From assembly GCA_905221605.1 (NCBI GenBank), contig CAJNDS010002657.1, positions 406,501-470,500 of the forward strand: a stretch of 64,000 nucleotides of DNA, written 5' to 3'. Both the position numbers and the translations under genes were made by a program. Positions 53,876 to 64,000 of the stretch are shown one piece after another. The notes beneath the pieces are model-generated. The model did not search any database. It saw nothing but the letters and a program-made list of their open reading frames with translations, and had not been told where the DNA came from. Source of the stretch: Symbiodinium natans (taxonomy: Eukaryota > Sar > Dinophyceae > Suessiales > Symbiodiniaceae). Within the stretch, counting starts at the first letter, position 1. Every line of letters begins with the position of its first letter.

Positions 53876-56800
53876 ATGGCGGCAATGAACACGGCCACGG
53901 GCCCCGGCATGTAAGAAGACCACGGGAGAGAGGAGAGGGAGAGAGGAGCGAGGGGGAGATGGGGGAGAGGGAGAGGGGGCGAGGGGGAGAGGGGGAGAGG
54001 GGGAGAGGGGGAGAGGGGGAGAGGGGAGAGGGGAGAGGGGGAGAGGGGGACAGGGGGGAGAGGGGGGAGAGGGGGGAGAGGGGCAGAGGGAGAGAGGAGA
54101 GAGATCAGGTGACGACTATGCCAGGCGGACAGCAGATGCTAATGGAGCCTGTGACAGGACAGTTCCCCCCGCAGACCGTCGGACCTATGGGTGCTGCACC
54201 CACGACTATGCCACCCGTATCGCAGTTGCCGCCTGGCACCACGGCCCCTGGTCCGATGGGTGCGCCCATGTATGCTGCTCCCATGCCTGCGGGAACCGAC
54301 GGTGCACCCGTGTATGCAGCTCCCACCGGCCCAGACGGTGCCCCCATGGGTGCGCCCATGTATGCAGCTCCCACTGGCCCGGGCGGTGCTCCCATGGCCA
54401 TCGGCCCCGATGGTCAACCCATGCCAGTCGGCGCCGATGGTCAACCCATGTACGCTGCCCCAATCGGCCCCGACGGTCAACCCATGGCCGTCGGCCCCGA
54501 CGGTCAACCGATCGGCCCTGATGGCCAACCCATGTATGGCGCCCCGATCGGCCCCGATGGTCAACCCATGCTCATCGGCCCCGACGGTCAACCCATGTAT
54601 GGCGCCCCGATCGGCCCTGACGGTCAACCCATGTACGGCGCCCCCATCGGCCCCGATGGTCAACCCATGTCTGAGGGTCAGCCTATGTATGGTGCCCCCA
54701 TCAGCGGCCCACCCATGCCAGATGGCCAGACCATCATGGGCAACACTTACCAGGCAGGTCAGCTGGACATGTTGGTCCTTCAGGTTTCAGACTGTTGAGC
54801 TGTAAAGGGTAGAGAGAGGTGCAAGACTTGCACCAGTGCAGTAAATTTCTGAAGATCGCTCCTTTGTGATTTTTCATTTCGAACCGTTTCCCGGCCAGGT
54901 AAAGATCCCAACGGAAACCATGAGGGATGACAACAGCGCCACTACCACGCCGCGAGTCTGCGATGTTCCAAGCCCTAAGCCTAAACCCCAAATCCCCAAA
55001 CCCTAAAGCCGAAACGGTGCTTTGGCCTTCCAAGCTTCCTTGGTTACCTTGGAATCGTGCTGACGTTGTGCCAGACGGCAGGAGAGTGTTTGACCCTTTT
55101 TTGAGTCCCTTCGAGATTAGCACTCGTAACACCTCATTGTATGGCCTGATAATGTTTCGGTTAAAGAAGTAGCAGCACTTCACTAGCACTTCTATATGAA
55201 TGTAGCACGTGGGCAGATCGCCCAGGCAGTGGCCAGCCGCGTACCAGCAGATCCAGGCAGTGACCTATGAACCACCCAGGACCACCTCAACCCCGTTGTA
55301 ATCACTACCCCCCTTCGAGCCTCATGTTCAAACAGGGGCTGCTAGTGCCGCGCAGGTCGATGGCGAGACGCAATATGTTGCCGGCAAGACTGAGGAAGTT
55401 GACGCACCCGCACAGGCACTGCCGAGTTTTTTTTTTTTTTGTTGGGGGGGGGGGGGGTGGTTGGGGGGTTGGGGTGTAAGTTGTTCTCCGCGTCTCGATA
55501 ATCAAAACTCAGTCCAGATGTGGACTAGGCTGTGGAGGCATCTGGGATCCACTTCGGGGCTCAGGGCAGACTCCGAGTTAGAGTTTCGGGATTTGTGTAA
55601 GGTTTAGGTTTAGGGTTCAGGGTTCAGGGTTCAGGGTTCAGGGGTTAAGGTTTAGGGTGTAAGGTTCAGGGTTGATGACCAAACAGGTGTTTTGGCCGCC
55701 TTATCGGCCTGGGAGTCGAGAGTAGCCCCAAGACGCAGTGTCGTTGCAGGTTCAGGATGTGCATATGTATATATATATATATATATATAGCTCTAAACCC
55801 GAAACCCTCAGCCTGAAAAGAGCGATTTCAGGTAAACAAACAAGAACTCGGGCTTAGCCGACATTTAGTAGTCCGGAATCCCAGATGCAAGATTTCTGGG
55901 GGCTCCGGAGTCCAGATCTTGGATCCCAACGGGAGTGCCGAAACACCTACTACTGCAATTTTGCTGGGAGCCAAGATCCAAGATCTAAAAGAGAGCCCCT
56001 GTGCTTCTGCTGAGCAATCCTGCATCTTGAACCTTAGCCCTCGGAATTGCAAGATTTCAGTATTTTCATCTTTTTTCTCAGAGATATTCGGTCGGCTGCA
56101 AATTTTGGTTTTCAGAGGCCCTTTCTCAGAGCTTGGCTCTTGGACGCAAAAACACTCAATTTTAGGGTAGGGTTCGAAATCTGGATGTTAAAGTCTCCCA
56201 TGAGTCTTGTGTCGGTCGCTGATGTCGGCATCTCTGTTCTTTCTCAAGTCTAGGATGTTCGTCATTTGCACTATTTTGTAGCATAACTAGAAGCAACACT
56301 GCCAACACTGCAACTATAGCTACAGCCACCTGACATTAAAGCAGCAGATTTCGATTCCGGCGCTAGTGGGGAGGAGCATGATAGATGAGGAGCTCTCACA
56401 CGGACTTTTCTGAAGAGGCAAGCCTCGAAACAAACCACGATGAGATGCCGCCGAATGGCAGGTAGGGGACAAACAACGAAGGACAGGCACTGGGACTGCT
56501 GGGACTCATGGGCTCCATCCGTGGAAAAATCACAAAGTGAGATGTCGCCCTGAACCTTAGGTTTTGTTAAGCCCCGCTTTCTCTATGTTCGCAAGACAAG
56601 GCAACATGCAAAAATGAAGGTTTTCTTTGCACTTGCGTGCTGGAAGCTCTTGGAAAGCCGTGCAGCCAATTGACCCGCTTTGACATTGAGGAGTTTGCCG
56701 CTCACGGACCTAAACTGAATGACCCCCGCAGACTTAAGAGCTTGGGGTCCGTTGCAGCTGTCTACACTCTGAGAAATCTCCAGCTTCCTCTGGAAAGGAC

Positions 56801-59800
56801 AAATTAGAAAGGTCCGCCTAGATGAAGCTGAAACCCGGACATCTCGTTGTTGAACTGGCATTTCGATCGAAATGAGGTAAACAACTCGAGCTTAAGCATG
56901 CTAAAGGTTTCACAGACCCCGAATTGGCATTCACCCCGGATGCCTTAATCTGGGGCCTTGTCCACAATTGAACTTCTCGAGTCATTCACGTAACTATACA
57001 CACCCGAAGAGGCATGACTTCAAATGCAAGGAGTTTACATGTTCGGTTGAAACGGTATTACAGAGCTCACATGCGTTCCAATGCTCTTCGGAGGCCGCAA
57101 ATTTGGGGCTTTATCCAAACTGTATGCACCACATGTCAATATCCCTCATCTTTGAAACGGAAGTAGCAGCTCACTCTCAACTTGATAGAGCTTACAGACA
57201 TGTTCAAGAATGTTGGTGTGCGAGTGGCAAGACTTTGCGTACGTCTTGAAGAGAACCAGAACACATTCAGCAAGAGTTTGCTACTCGAGCCTGGGTTTTG
57301 TGGTTATCAGTGGTCTTTGTGGGTTCCATGCTCAAAGAATACATGCTTGAGATGCGTTTGGGAGGTAACATACATGTATGTATATATACACTTACAAACG
57401 TGTATATATGTATACACATGTATATATATATATATGTACATTTCCATATACATATATATATATATATATACATATACACACATATATCTGGTGTTTGAAG
57501 GCTCTAGCCACCCCAAGCACATCTTGAATCCTGAAACTTGAATCCTGAAACCGCACCGCGGACGCAGAGGTCGGCACCCAGCGAGTGGAGCAGACCGTGG
57601 CTGGGCAGAGGAAGCAGCAGGCCGACTCTTATTTGTGACAAGAAAAGGGTTTAAACCCTAACCCTTAAATCCTAAATCCTAAACCCTAAGCTCTAAACCC
57701 TAAACCCTAAACCCTAGCTCTAAACCCTAAACCCTAGCCCAAAAGTCCAGCCCCTAGGGTTAGTTGGGTTTCGCTTCGGGTTTGGAGCTTCGGGTGACAT
57801 CCCTGAAAACCTTGAGGTTTAAGCCTTCAATGTCTTGGAGACACGCAGCTTAGGTTAGGGTTTAGGGTTTAGGGTTTAGGGTTCAGGGTTTAGGGTTTAG
57901 GGTTTAGGGTTTAGGCTTTAGGCTTTAGGGTTTAGGGTTTCGGGTTGGTGTAAGGGTGCCCGAAAGGGCGCCACCCCACTCACCCAGCATCCTCGGGGCC
58001 ATCGAAACCGGCGCTGCAGGGGTTAATGGGGTTTTGGGTGTTAATATAGCATGAATTCAAAGGGGACCAGAAGGGAATGTAATTAGTAGGTATTCCGACC
58101 CCTATATTCAGGTGATGTTGGGTTCTTTGTGTTTAGAGCTTTCCCAAATGCCCGTTGCCAATCTACACTGGATCTGCACGGGGTTATGCTTTCATGGTTC
58201 TCCTCATTGGAGTTGAAATCTGGATCTTAGGACTGAAGAGGTTTTCGCCGTTGAGGTTTAAGCTGTCGTTTGTCGTTGTTTTCGGTGTGTCGGGTGGCGC
58301 ATTCTGACGTCCCATTAAAAGAAGTTCATTCGCAAAGTTTTGGCCCATTTGTGTTGGATGTTTGGCTTTGCTGGTTCCAGTGATTTTTCTCTTGCACTCG
58401 TCACTGCGGCCCATCCGTCCGACACACAAATCATAAGTTGGGATGTTCCCCCTTATACTAACAGTCCTTAGTAGGGATTATACTGCCCCCCATTGTAACC
58501 CCTACTAAGGACTGTTAGTATAAGGCCCGACCAAGGAGCCATGACAGAGCGAAGGTTCCAGACCTGCTTAAAAAGTTCATCCCTAAACCATAAAACCCTA
58601 AACCCTAAACCTAAACCCTACAGGATGGGAAGTTGCAAGCAAGGTGAAAACTACCCTAAACTAGGTTACAACTGGTCCTGGAGCCCAGTTTCCGGCGCGC
58701 TACCGCTCCAGCCACCGTGGTCCCACTTCATCCATCAAGGGACCCCCAAACTGTTCCTTCTTGGGGAATAAGCACCCCTTTTTCCAGAAGCAGTCCAACC
58801 CACTGCTTCGAAGCAAGGAAGCCAGGAAGCAAGCCAGGAAGCAAGCCAGGAAGCAAACAAAAAACAAACAAGCGAGGAATTCGAGTTAGTCCCCACTTCG
58901 TGTCGAAAAGCCCGTCCCCCTAAACCCTAACTAACACAACCCCCGATCGCCGGATCCCCGAAACACTTGCGTGCACGTGAGAGCTCATGATCCTTGGCCC
59001 CGCGGCAGATCGTGGAGATTCCGCAAGTCCAGGAGGTTGTGGAGGAGCAGGAAATCCCGGAGGCGGTATGTGTTTAGGGCTTGTGTAAGGCGTAGGGTGG
59101 CTCAATTTGGCTTCAGGGTTTGTCCGTGGGAGTTGTTTCTGAGCATGCCCAACTCACACCTGTGGCTTTTTTTGGCGGTAGATGCCTCGGAGGGTTGCAG
59201 AGCCCTAAAGCCAGGAATTTGCCTCCCTGAGTAGCTCAGCTGGTTAGAGCACAGTGTCTCAGTTGACAGCAGTACCAGTTCTCTGTACGCCCTGAAAGAC
59301 CAAGCCCACAAAACCCTCAACCCATGTGCAGCTTGTAAAGAGCTTCACTACGAGTGCGTGCTGGCAAGTCCCCGACCCAAAACCCCAAACCCTAGACCCT
59401 AAATCCTAAGCCCTACACCCGACGACCCTAAAATCCTAAACCACTCCCAGGCCCCCTGAGCTCTTAAAATCTGAAGCCTGAATCTTCAACCCCCAAGCCC
59501 ACACACATCAGAACCTTCACCCTAAACCCTAAACCCTAAACCCTAAACCCTAAACCCTAAACCCTAAACCCTAAGCCCTAAGCCCTAAGCCCCAAGCGCC
59601 GGGACTGTTGAAGGTCCAGGTTGTGCAGAAGGTGGTCGAGGCCACACGGTCTACCTATTAATTACTTCAGAACCCCCCAACCCCCCCCGCCCCCCCCAAA
59701 AAAAAGAAGGCAAAATGTTCTTCCTTATTAAGGGCAACAAGGGGATTAGTGTTTTTTTTGGGGGGGGTTCTTAAGCAAATAGTAGTTTAGAGTTGTGGCC

Positions 59801-62800
59801 TTCAGCTCCTGAACCCCCCCAAACGGCCACCCCAAATCCACTTTGAACCCATAACGCCTACGGACCTTTCGGCAGATTCTGGAGGCAAACTGGTGCTTTT
59901 AGGGTCGAGGTCTTTTTGACTTTTTGCTTTTTTGTTGGGGGTTTGGTGTTTGTAGGGGGTTTCCGGATCTTGGGATGCTTGACCAAACCCTAAACCCTAA
60001 GGCCTAAACCCTAAACCCTAAGCCCTAAACCCTGGGGGGGGGGTTTTTTGCGCATGTTCCCCATCGGGATCGTGGACATCCCCAGCCCAAAAGCCTCAGA
60101 CCTTCAGTCTACCGCTGTCAACCCTAAAGCCTATACCCTAAACTCAAAATTCAAAATTCCAAGCCCCTAAGCCCTACAGCTTGAAGCCAACAAAGCCCTC
60201 TACTTGGAGGTTCATGGGTAGTTAGAAGTGGGGTGATTTCGGTACTTATAACCCTACTTATGACTACCCATAAGCCTTTAAGTAAAAACTCCCATGATGT
60301 GCCTTGTCCCCCCTAAACCCTGAACCCTAAACCCTAAACCCTAAACCCTCGACCCTAAACCCTAAACCCTAAACCCTCAACCCTAAACCCTAAACCCTAA
60401 ACCTTAAACCCTAAACCCTCAACCCTCTAAACCCCGCTAAACCCTCAACCAAGCCCACAAAACCCTCAACCCATGTGCAGCTTGTAAAGAGCTTCACTAC
60501 GAGTGCGTGCTGGCAAGTCCCCGACCCAAAACCCCAAACCCTAGACCCTAAATCCTAAGCCCTACACCCGACGACCCTAAAATCCTAAACCACTCCCAGG
60601 CCCCCTGAGCTCTTAAAATCTGAAGCCTGAATCTTCAACCCCCAAGCCCACACACATCAGAACCTTCACCCTAAACCCTAAACCCTAAACCCTAAACCCT
60701 CAACCCTAAACCCTAAACCCTAAACCCTAAACCCTCAACCCTCTAAACCCTCTAAACCCCCTCAAGTCGGAAGCCGGGAGGTCCCTCAGATTGTTCAGCA
60801 GCCCGTGGAACAGATCGTGGAGCAGGTTGTTCAGGCAGCATCCCCAAGTTTGGGTTTGGGGTTTAGGGTTTAGGGTTTAGGGTTTAGGGTTTAGGGTTTA
60901 GAGTTTAGGGCCTACGGTTTAGGGTTCAGGGTTCAGGGAGAAGTGTGGGGGGCTTTGGAGGGTTTCAGCACTCCCGTGTTCATTTTTTTTGGGAGGTGTT
61001 TTGTGTCGGGCCGAATTGCAAAAACCTGAAAGTCCATGCGCTTCAACGGACTCAACCCTGAACCTCTGAACCCCTGAACCCCTGAACCCCTGAACCCCTG
61101 AAACCCTAAACCCTAAACCCTAAAGCCTAAACCCCTAAACCCTAAACCCTAAGAAATGTCTCTGAGTGGACGGGACCAGGTGCCACAGATCATCCACCAG
61201 CCGAAGGTCTCCCATCGCCACGTGGAGCAGATGGTGGCCAGGCTGCTGTACGATGGGGGGGCCTTCATCATTCGAAAAGGGGTTTTGGGGGTTATTGTGG
61301 TATAAGGGCCTTTATCATTGGAAAAGGGGTTTTGGGGTTATTGTGGTATAAGGGCCTTCATCATTCGAAAAGGGGTTTTGGGGGTTATTGTGGTATAAGG
61401 GCCTTCATCATTAGAAGAGGGGTTTTGGGGGTTATTGTGGTATAAAAAGGTAAGGGAATACACTCAGGAATTCCGACTGCAGGATTTTTGGGGTTTAGGG
61501 TGAAGCGCGCAGGGGGGGTTTCAGGATGTAGGGTTTAGGTTTATAGGGTCTCGGGCGTTAACATGCGAACCAACAACCGGGCGAAGAGGCTGTTGTGTGC
61601 TTCTCGCTTGTGCCTGCCCGGAACACAACCCCTTACTCTGCCGGTGTGCCCCTAAATCTTAAACCCTGGATCTGAGTTCGGCTCCCTTTTTACAAGGTAT
61701 TGGCAAGAAGGGCCGTGCTCCCAAATCCTTGCTTAACATCTAGGCATCTAGGCCCTAAACACTAGTCAGCGGCAAGGCCGAAGTAGTCTCAAAGCCCTAA
61801 GCCCTAAGCCCTAAGCCCTAAGCCCTAAGCCCTAAGCCCTAAGCCCTAAACCCTAAACCCTAAACCTTAAACCCTTAACCTTAAACCCTAAACCCGAACA
61901 ACCCTTAAATCGCAATTTGGCCCTTGGGGATCCCCGGAGCTGGACAGGGCGTTTAGGGCCTTTGGGCTTTGGGGTTTCAGGATTCAGGGTTTAGGGTGTA
62001 GGGTGTAGGATGCGAGGTTCAGGGTTTACTTGGTTCCGGATTTGGGGGGTCTTGGTTTAGGGTTTATAGGGTTTCTTGATTTCAGTCGGAGCCAAGCAGG
62101 CGATTTCTAAATCCTAAACCCTCAGAGGGCTCAAGCTCTCGGTCTGATGCACTTGCGATCCCAGGTCGATGTCCCTGTGCCGCAGATTGTGGAGGAGGTT
62201 GTCCACGTGCCGGTCACGCAGACGCAAGCTCGCCATCGCCTGAGAGACAGGGTTTCGGGTGGACCCCAACCGTTTGGAGCGCTAAGTCTTTTGTCGCAGC
62301 GTCCAACGGAAGCACCAAAGGAAACCAGCTAGACCAAAGCCGCCGACGCGTGCTTCACGAAAACCTATCGGGCTTCAGCCCGAGCACACATGAAGTGCCT
62401 GTTGCCAAACTCCCCCCTTCCCCCTCCCCAAACCCCGACTCCTGAGTCCTTGTCATCCCGCCTCCTGAGTCCTTGTCATGAGGCCACTACCAGGTGCCCG
62501 TGGAGCAAACAGTGGAAGTTCCAGCACCTAGGCACGGCAGAGGCATCCTTCTGTTCATAAAATTGTTTTTTTTTGGGTGCGGGTTCGGTTCCCTCAAGCC
62601 CTTGTGCCCTTAAACCGACCAAAGGAGTAACAAGTGTAGTCTCCCTCTATCTCTTTGCCTTGGGTCGCTGGGGAGCCTAGGTGCCCATGATGCAGGAGCA
62701 GCAGGTGCATGTTCCCAAGGCCCGGTTTCTGTTTGTAGGCTTGGGGTCTCGGGATCTTAGGGCTTAGGCTTTGGGCCTCGGGGTTCAGAGTTTGGGATGT

Positions 62801-63910
62801 TTTGGATGTTTGGGGTTTGGGGCTTGGGCTTAGGATGTGCAGGTTGAGGGGTGTTTGGGGGTTGGGAGGTGCTTCGTAGTCCTCAGAGCCTCATGTGGCC
62901 TACTGCAATGCGAATTGTTTCGGGTTTTGTGTGCGACTGCCCTGAACACCCATCTTCTACACCCCAAACCCTCGGCCCTGAAGCGCAAACAACTGGGCAG
63001 GTGATGACCCAGAAGCGCCAGATGCACCAGCACGTTGAGCAGGTCGTGGAGGTTCCTGTGCCCATGACCCAGGAGGAGGTCGTGCACGTCCCCAAGATCA
63101 TGACGCAGACCCGGGTCATGCAGCAGCACGTGGAGCAGGTTGTGGAGGTCCCGATCCCCATGACCCAGGAGGAGGTTATTCACGTGCCTGAAATCATCAC
63201 ACAGACCCGCATCGTGCACCAGCCAGTGGAGCAGATCGTTGAGGCCTTCTGCTGTCAGCGATGACGGAATTTGTTTGGACACTTTCATGCATGACAGGGG
63301 TGTAGCAAGTTGACAGAGTTGGTTTATCTCGGGACCCCATTTCCTGTCGAGGTGCCTGTCCCGGTGGCGCAAGAGCAGGTTGTCCCCATGCCCCAGGCCG
63401 TCACTCGAACCTGTGGCGTTGCAGTGGTTGCTTGTACCCAACTTCGAAATATGGGGGTTTCCGAAATTTGGGGTAATTACCGGTTTCGTGTTTATCATAA
63501 GGGAATCCTAGTAGAATTTCAGCAGAGAGATGACCGACAGGATGGCAGTAAGTGAGGTCACTTCCATTCCAAGAGCACAAGGCTTGCATTGTTGGAACCT
63601 ACACCTTAAAACCCGATACCCTCATGTTCCGCCTGCTTTAGTTGGGGCCCTCCTCTACAAGGTCAAGTTTGAATGGGCTTTTCAAGTTTTCCGGGGCATC
63701 GTAGTAACATTTCGTGTGGCACGCCATTCAGAATTAAATGCCGGGCCGCTCTGCCCGGGGAGCCGGCTGAAGCGAGTCCAACATGGGCTTGACAACAGGT
63801 GGTTGTGATTTTGGCTCCCCCTGTACTCTATTGTTCAGTGCTGGGGTTATTCAAAGCAGTAAGCCCTAGTGCAGCCGCAGGGCGCACCCGGGGCACCGCA
63901 GGGCATGATG
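53876..63910 (+). CDS. Alveolin-like cortical cytoskeleton gene 2 (continues beyond the window)
   Basis: Paralogue of the gene at 19 kb on the same strand. A short first exon (53876 to about 53893 or 53906; MAAMNT...) is followed by the repeat exon at 54109, linkers, alveolin-type repeats and a tail-type exon at the window edge. Exon lengths 31, 60, 51, 54, 27, 54, 54, 67, 80 (split 41+39) and 243 match gene 1 in the same order, while the introns do not resemble each other. The same inferred role applies: a filament protein of the alveolar cortex. The start is not certain; ATG 53876 joins in frame through a GC donor, and an ATG at 54118 inside the second exon is the alternative. The two large introns (55416-57569, 57621-59008) hold AT-rich microsatellites, telomere-like arrays and a hairpin. 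Confidence 0.75.
53912..54105. repeat. Polypurine GA/G tract
   Basis: A nearly pure purine stretch (gagagggggag variants) that fills the first intron of gene 2. Confidence 0.92.
54109..54753 (+). CDS. Gene 2, N-terminal repeat exon
   Basis: This 215-codon exon opens [19 protein letters not shown], followed by a Pro/Ala/Met-rich stretch and about ten copies of (A)(P)IGPDGQPM(YG). It ends GNTYQ at a GC donor where gene 1 has GPTTQ and a GT donor. The repeat copy number and arrangement differ from gene 1, as expected for units that expand and contract. Confidence 0.85.
54899..57620 (+). CDS. Gene 2, linker exons
   Basis: Exons: 54899 to about 54951 (VKIPTETMRDDNSATTTP), 55226-55256 (QWPAAYQQIQ), 55356-55415 ([20 protein letters not shown]) and 57570-57620 (VGTQRVEQTVAGQRKQQ). 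The donors are GC. A 2.15-kb intron separates the last two, against 239 bp in gene 1. Confidence 0.75.
57853..57945 (+). repeat. TTTAGGG array
   Basis: About twelve heptamers with gttcagg and gcttta variants, in an intron of gene 2. A CCCTAAA array lies 150 bp upstream in the same intron. Confidence 0.92.
58451..58525. mobile_element. Intronic hairpin element with 26-bp perfect inverted repeats
   Basis: 58451-58476 (starts ccttatactaacagtcc) and 58500-58525 are exact reverse complements separated by a 23-bp loop. Relatives with the phrase gtccttagt lie at 36766-36865, 33490-33570 and 33640-33685, in gene 1. Confidence 0.85.
59009..62719 (+). CDS. Gene 2, alveolin repeat exons
   Basis: Exons: 59009-59062 ([18 protein letters not shown], identical to gene 1), 59614-59640 (VQVVQKVVE), 60781-60834 ([18 protein letters not shown]), 61180-61233 ([18 protein letters not shown]), 62165-62231 ([20 protein letters not shown]), 62483-62523 (HYQVPVEQTVEVP) and 62681-62719 (VPMMQEQQVHVPK). 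The last two together equal the single 80-nt exon of gene 1, so the 157-bp intron 62524-62680 is specific to this copy. Donors are mostly GC, with GT after 61233. Confidence 0.8.
59221..59260 (+). other. tRNA D-arm-like fragment
   Basis: tagctcagctggttagagca (59231-59250) is a textbook A-box/D-arm, but no anticodon stem or B-box follows, so it is at best a truncated tRNA or SINE relic. Confidence 0.35.
59299..59551 (+). repeat. 253-bp direct repeat, copy 1
   Basis: Identical by eye to 60448-60700, at an offset of 1149 bp. It ends in a CCCTAAA array that extends to about 59592. Confidence 0.93.
60201..60284. mobile_element. Intronic hairpin element
   Basis: The left arm 60201-60233 (tacttggaggttcatgggta...) pairs with the right arm 60252-60284 (...gactacccataagcctttaagta) with a few mismatches. 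Relatives of the phrase gtacttataaccctactt occur at 39419-39475 and 44394-44440. Confidence 0.7.
60310..60440 (-). repeat. CCCTAAA array, imperfect
   Basis: About eighteen heptamers with ccctcaa variants, directly upstream of the second 253-bp copy. Confidence 0.92.
60448..60700 (+). repeat. 253-bp direct repeat, copy 2
   Basis: Second copy of 59299-59551, in the same intron of gene 2 (59641-60780). Copy 1 lies partly in the preceding intron, so exon 59614-59640 falls between the copies and was not duplicated. Confidence 0.93.
61263..61446. repeat. 47-bp tandem repeat
   Basis: Nearly four copies of a unit starting cgaaaaggggttttggggg, in the intron directly after the exon ending 61233. Confidence 0.92.
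61795..61872 (-). repeat. CCCTAAG/CCCTAAA array
   Basis: Eight ccctaag heptamers followed by ccctaaa heptamers. The sharp switch of variant shows local expansion of a single mutated unit. Confidence 0.9.
63001..63910 (+). CDS. Gene 2, VPVPMTQEE exon and following exons
   Basis: Exons: 63001-63243 (81 codons, [17 protein letters not shown] then two 32-residue units), 63352 to about 63414 (VPVPVAQEQVVPMPQAVTRT) and about 63881-63910 (GAPGAPQGMM, a tail-type exon followed by gccggg). The tail exon comes directly after the VPVPMTQEE block; in gene 1 some 35 [10 protein letters not shown]-type exons lie between these two kinds. The window ends before the rest of the tail. Confidence 0.8.
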
Positions 63911-64000
63911 GCCGGGCCCTTAAACTTGTGGGTTTGAAGCTCCCAAATGGGTACTTGCCCTGTGGCAGAGCACAAACAGCCGAGGGCATAGAGGGTGTCA

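Overview
The window reads as nuclear DNA of a dinoflagellate, most likely in or near the Symbiodiniaceae/Suessiales. The evidence is: two same-strand, tandemly placed genes encoding alveolin-type repeats; very many tiny exons separated by introns whose best-fitting donors are GT, GC or GA and whose acceptors are AG followed by G; plant-type TTTAGGG/CCCTAAA arrays throughout the introns; and a tyrosine recombinase with the HSLK...Y-R-D signature that I associate with dinoflagellate genomes. Nothing looks bacterial, and no rRNA or complete tRNA gene is visible.

Layout. (1) 0-8.4 kb: mobile-element debris on the minus strand. A LINE-type ORF (apurinic endonuclease, reverse transcriptase, C2H2 finger; 3878-7393) is followed on the same strand by a tyrosine recombinase gene (1803-3660) broken by an exact 25-bp tandem duplication. 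A 412-bp TAC microsatellite lies beside the LINE. (2) 8.4-19 kb: no convincing gene. The region is a patchwork of minisatellites (42-bp and ~63-bp units, among others) and of dispersed repeat blocks present in direct and inverted orientation. (3) 19.0-47.7 kb, plus strand: one very large alveolin-like gene. I can trace about 73 exons, mostly 27-99 nt, and the reading phase can be followed through nearly all of them. The order is a [11 protein letters not shown]-repeat N-terminus, short linkers, VPVPMTQEE-type repeats, a long block of [10 protein letters not shown]-type repeats, a tail of [13 protein letters not shown] exons, and a CxxC-x10-CxxC zinc ribbon. (4) 47.7-53.9 kb: intergenic, with a 21-bp minisatellite, a C-only tract, microsatellites and telomere-like arrays. 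(5) 53.9 kb to the window end, plus strand: a second, paralogous alveolin-like gene. It matches the first exon for exon, usually to the nucleotide in exon length, through the VPVPMTQEE repeats, and then goes directly to a tail-type exon. It runs off the window.

How it fits together. Alveolins are filament-forming proteins of the cortical alveolar (inner membrane complex/amphiesma) cytoskeleton. The two genes look like a tandem duplication in which exons were conserved while introns turned over completely. Introns carry telomere-like arrays in both orientations, several families of short perfect hairpins, local duplications, and at least one clean intron presence/absence difference between the paralogues. 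The most interesting biology here is intron and exon turnover: hairpin elements resembling introners, GA-AG introns flanked by a repeated AGGAC, and exon multiplication by tandem duplication of exon-intron units.

Limits. Exon boundaries were placed by eye from repeat alignment, splice dinucleotides and phase. Both gene ends are uncertain: the 3' end of gene 1 is unresolved, and gene 2 is truncated by the window.
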